DNA from: Leadbetterella byssophila_A
Lineage (GTDB): Bacteria; Bacteroidota; Bacteroidia; Cytophagales; Spirosomataceae
Direction of reading: 5' to 3'
Length of the DNA stretch: 64,000 nucleotides
Assembly: GCA_040394735.1 (NCBI GenBank)
Contig: JBEBRR010000005.1
Coordinates: 28,275-92,274 of the forward strand
Shown: piece after piece, positions 61,457 through 64,000 of the stretch
Layout: every line of letters starts with the position of its first letter
How positions within the stretch are numbered: the stretch's first letter is position 1
The notes under the pieces: generated by a model
Seen by the model: only the letters and a program-made list of their open reading frames with translations
What the model was told of the DNA's origin: nothing
Databases searched by the model: none
Translations under genes and position numbers: made by a program

Positions 61457-63298
61457 TCAGAAAGTTACTCCATTCTGGCCGGTGGATCCCGGATACGTCA
61501 CCATCCCGTCCTTAGCCAGCACGGTCATATCGCCCAATGACCCTGTGAGGGCGGTTCGGAAGATCACACTGCCGTTTGCAGCATTCAGGGCCACCAGCTC
61601 GGAAGTGCTTCCTTTATTATCCGCCGCATAGATAACATCATTGGCGTGAGTGACATTCCTGGAGTTAAAATTGGTGCCCTGGAAAGACCAGGCAACATTT
61701 CCGCTGGCCTTATTCAAGGCGTAAACCCGGCTTTGTCCTGAAATGAAGAGGGTATTCCCGATCAGCACCGGGCTGGCATTGTTCCCGGAAGAATTTAAAT
61801 TATGTGTCCAGAGGGAAGCATCCGTACCCATGTCTACCCGGGAAAACTCCTTTCCGTCAAAAACAGCAAATACATGGTTTTCACTGACTAAGGGACTGGA
61901 GTGCTGTACCTGGCGGAAAGAGTAAGCGATCAACCCTTCGTGTCCTGAGCCGTTTTCTTTGTTCAGGATGTGAAAGCCCACTGACCCCCCGAAATAGACA
62001 TGATTTCCTGAAATTTGGGCTCTGGTATTCATAGAGCCGCCATAGGTCCCCCGCTGCCATTTTACGGAACCGTCGGAAATATTTACGGCATAAAACGTTC
62101 CGCCTCCGTTGCCCGGAGCGTTGGTGCCCACAAACAATACGTTATTATGGATCACAGCAGACGCGCTTACGGCAGCTGCTACCGGCAGGTCCCACTTTTT
62201 ACTGCCGTTGGAAGTATTTATAGCATAAATTTTAGCGTCGTTTGCACCGAAATACACCACATTATTCAGTACTACCGGGCTGCCTGCCGAACCGGCGGAA
62301 AAACGCCACCGGGTGCTGCCGTCAGAGGCATCCAGCGCGTACAGGTATTGGTCGGTACAGAAATAGAGAGTTCCGTTCACCAGGGAAATAGCGCCGTGAA
62401 CCCGCCCGTCAAAACCTTCTTTCGACCATTTAACGGCACCGGTGGAGGCATCGAGTGCCTGGATGAGCTGCTTGCCGGAGTAAGTGCTTACATAAATAAT
62501 AGTATTGGCTGTCTGGGTGGCGGCTCCGGTAATGTTAACGGTTTTTTCAACAGAATGTTCGCTTAAGCTGCTTTTGGCAGTGAGCATTACCTTATAGGCT
62601 TTGTTTTCTGAATAAGTGTGTACAGGGCTTTGCTCAGTGCTGGTCTTTCCGTCACCGAAATTCCAGAGGTAGCTTTCTGCAAACTGTGAAGTATTGGTAA
62701 AGGTGACTTTTCCTCCATCAATAACAAACGTAAAATCTGCCCTGGGTGCGCTGACATTGTTTAAGACCAGAGGCCGGCTTTTGGTGTGGGTGCCATATTC
62801 ATTTTTGACCGTCAGGGTCACATTATATTCCCCGTTGGTATCATAGGTATGGGTAGGGTTGGATACACGCGAGGTTTTCCCGTTGCCGAAATTCCATTCG
62901 TATTCTTTGGCGTGAGTGGAAGTACTCTTGAATTCCACAACCCCTTTCCCTTTGTTTTCAAAGGTGAAGTCGGCCACAGGCGGCCTAAGCTCCGAGACGG
63001 TCACGGTTTGTGAAGCCGTATGACTTCCGTTCGGGTTTCTTGCGGTCAGGGTAACCGTATACTCCCCGTTTTTTTCGTAGGTATGCGAAGGGCTCTTTTC
63101 GGAAGAGGTCTTTCCGTCCCCAAAATCCCAGATATGTTCTTCGGCAAACTCGGAAGTGCTGTTAAATTTTACCACTCCTTTATCGAGGGTTTCAAAAGTA
63201 AATTTAGCAACAGGCACCTCCCCGTTTCCGGTGGGCTCATCCTGTGAACAGGCAGAAACAAGCACGAGGCAAACAAAAAATTTAACCAGGGCTTTCAT
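61457..63298 (-). CDS. lipoprotein with three PKD domains and a PQQ-type beta-propeller
   Basis: 613 residues from ATG 63298 (29 codons of open frame upstream are not needed). Lipoprotein signal KFFVCLVLVSAC, then three PKD domains, each with the WDFGDGKTSS-type loop (about residues 28-105, 108-185, 188-262; WDFGDGKTS, WNFGNGKTS, WNFGDGKTS). The rest is a beta-propeller of PQQ-like repeats (GAVKWSKEGFDGRVHGAIS, LYFCTDQYLYALDASDGSTRW, NVVYFGANDAKIYAINTSNG). PKD and propeller modules are typical of surface adhesion or carbohydrate-interacting proteins. Ligand unknown. It is the only minus-strand gene between rplL and rpoB. Confidence 0.85.
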   Translation of the reverse strand: MKALVKFFVCLVLVSACSQDEPTGNGEVPVAKFTFETLDKGVVKFNSTSEFAEEHIWDFGDGKTSSEKSPSHTYEKNGEYTVTLTARNPNGSHTASQTVTVSELRPPVADFTFENKGKGVVEFKSTSTHAKEYEWNFGNGKTSRVSNPTHTYDTNGEYNVTLTVKNEYGTHTKSRPLVLNNVSAPRADFTFVIDGGKVTFTNTSQFAESYLWNFGDGKTSTEQSPVHTYSENKAYKVMLTAKSSLSEHSVEKTVNITGAATQTANTIIYVSTYSGKQLIQALDASTGAVKWSKEGFDGRVHGAISLVNGTLYFCTDQYLYALDASDGSTRWRFSAGSAGSPVVLNNVVYFGANDAKIYAINTSNGSKKWDLPVAAAVSASAVIHNNVLFVGTNAPGNGGGTFYAVNISDGSVKWQRGTYGGSMNTRAQISGNHVYFGGSVGFHILNKENGSGHEGLIAYSFRQVQHSSPLVSENHVFAVFDGKEFSRVDMGTDASLWTHNLNSSGNNASPVLIGNTLFISGQSRVYALNKASGNVAWSFQGTNFNSRNVTHANDVIYAADNKGSTSELVALNAANGSVIFRTALTGSLGDMTVLAKDGMVTYPGSTGQNGVTF

Positions 63299-63472
63299 AA
63301 CAAAAAAATTAATGTGGTAAATACAAACAGATAAAAATAGATAGAAAAGAAGAATTAAATACCTGTAAATTAATATTTTAATCACATTTTAATCCCCCTT
63401 GATCCCTTTTGAACGTTTAGAAAGGGAGGCGGAAAATTATTTTTACGGACCTTTTTGAAATTTGTCATATAA

Positions 63473-63504
63473 TTTGTATGTCCGCAAAAAATTTATTAAT
63501 TTTG
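63473..63504 (+). promoter_or_regulatory. rpoB promoter
   Basis: TTTG (63473-63476) and TAATTTTG (63497-63504), 20 bases apart, match the Bacteroidota housekeeping promoter exactly. It should drive rpoB(C) independently of rplKAJL. Confidence 0.82.
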
Positions 63505-63509
63505 CACTC

Positions 63510-63749
63510 TTTTGGTGCAAAGTGAAGGAGATGACAGTCCGGCAGGTTATCCAACATTCTCAGAGTCAGTATTAAAATACGCATGGAGATGTTTCGCTGT
63601 CAGCTGCTCACAGTTCGCTATCCACTGATTCCCGCCCGAGACACTTCCGCCTTTCGTAGGGGTGGATGAAAAGGGGTCCTCACTGCGATTTTTAAAGGCA
63701 GCCATTAACTGCCTGCAAGTTTTTTAATCACTTAAAACAATTTAAAACC
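63510..63749 (+). other. long 5' leader of the rpoB transcript
   Basis: About 240 bases lie between the promoter and rpoB with no credible gene in the rpoB frame (it is closed by TAA at 63693). The start GGTGCAAAGTGAAGGAGATGACAG and the later hairpin-prone segments look like a structured leader. An L10-type autoregulatory element is a speculation prompted by the usual gene order. Confidence 0.35.
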
Positions 63750-64000
63750 TTGAAATTGACAGAAACCGGAAGGAAGTCCTTTGCAAGTGTTCAGCCCGCG
63801 TTGGAATATCCCGATTTCCTGGATATCCAGTTGCAATCATTCACCGAGTTTTTCCAGATTGATACACCCGCCGAAAGCCGCAGGGCAGAAGGTCTGTATC
63901 AGACATTTATGGATAACTTCCCGATTGCCGACTCGCGCGAGAACTACGTGCTTGAGTTTGTGGATTACACCATAGACCAGCCCAAGTACTCTGTAGATGA
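63750..64000 (+). CDS. rpoB: DNA-directed RNA polymerase subunit beta (5' end)
   Basis: The first 83 codons of rpoB, cut by the window end. The start is TTG 63750 (a second TTG at 63756); an in-frame stop at 63693 and absence of any in-frame ATG between them support the TTG. The sequence ALEYPDFLDIQLQSFTEFF, then ENYVLEFVDYTID is the conserved Bacteroidota RpoB N-terminus. It is the catalytic beta subunit. It normally follows rplL directly, but here it is separated from it by four accessory genes. Confidence 0.95.
   Translation, partial: MKLTETGRKSFASVQPALEYPDFLDIQLQSFTEFFQIDTPAESRRAEGLYQTFMDNFPIADSRENYVLEFVDYTIDQPKYSVD

Noticed and set aside
1..64000. tRNA, CRISPR, insertion sequence and prophage signals
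   Set aside because: No T-loop motif GGTTCGAATCC-type, no regular spaced repeats, no transposase or integrase frame was seen by eye in this window.

Overview
The window is bacterial chromosome from a member of the Bacteroidota, most likely order Cytophagales. The evidence is a SusC/SusD pair, a FecI/FecR-type sigma and anti-sigma pair, the gliding and type IX secretion lipoprotein GldJ, a GLPGLI-type domain, many short outer-membrane lipoproteins, few Shine-Dalgarno sequences, and promoters of the Bacteroidota type (TTTG, 19-20 bases, TAnnTTTG). No phage, insertion sequence, CRISPR array or tRNA gene was recognised.

Layout. 1-1.6 kb: 3' end of an S9 peptidase, a DUF3467 protein and YjbQ. 1.6-4.5 kb (minus): alpha-L-fucosidase, 3-keto-disaccharide hydrolase-like protein and a formylglycine-generating enzyme with both catalytic cysteines. 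4.6-8.3 kb: a beta-barrel-like protein, nadA and a TPR protein. 8.3-8.7 kb: an AT-rich gap with DnaA-box-like sequences, a candidate replication origin. 8.7-16.8 kb (minus): Ig-like lipoprotein, mnmG preceded by two parS sites, a coiled-coil membrane protein, exonuclease III and a small conserved protein. 16.8-25.6 kb: comF, thioesterase, SNF2 helicase, radical SAM protein, GH43-type hydrolase, patatin and a JmjC-type oxygenase. 25.6-34.5 kb: cbpA/cbpM, then a sigma/anti-sigma/SusC/SusD/secreted EEP phosphoesterase locus. 34.6-38.5 kb (minus): TonB receptor and DUF4374 lipoprotein behind two palindromes that resemble metal-regulator sites. 38.8-46.3 kb: mfd, gldJ, a protease-prodomain-like lipoprotein and a GapN-type dehydrogenase. 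46.3-48.4 kb (minus): BlaI repressor and M56 sensor peptidase. 48.6-52.5 kb (minus): PNGase F-like glycoamidase, unknown lipoprotein and sulfatase. 52.8-64 kb: LOG-family protein, SDR, rplK-rplA-rplJ-rplL, an accessory block, and the start of rpoB.

How it fits together. The two parS sites, the DnaA-box cluster, mnmG and the rpl/rpoB genes reading away from that point all suggest an origin-proximal region. Several loci serve extracellular glycan or glycoprotein use: fucosidase, GH43, PNGase F, sulfatase and the enzyme that would mature the sulfatase. The most unusual organisation is at the right end. The normally contiguous rplL-rpoB junction is interrupted by about 6.8 kb holding a hybrid two-component regulator, a collagen-like lipoprotein, a possible beta/gamma-crystallin-like protein and a PKD/beta-propeller lipoprotein. 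rpoB has its own strong promoter beyond this block. A tandem operator-like repeat lies between the regulator and the collagen-like gene.
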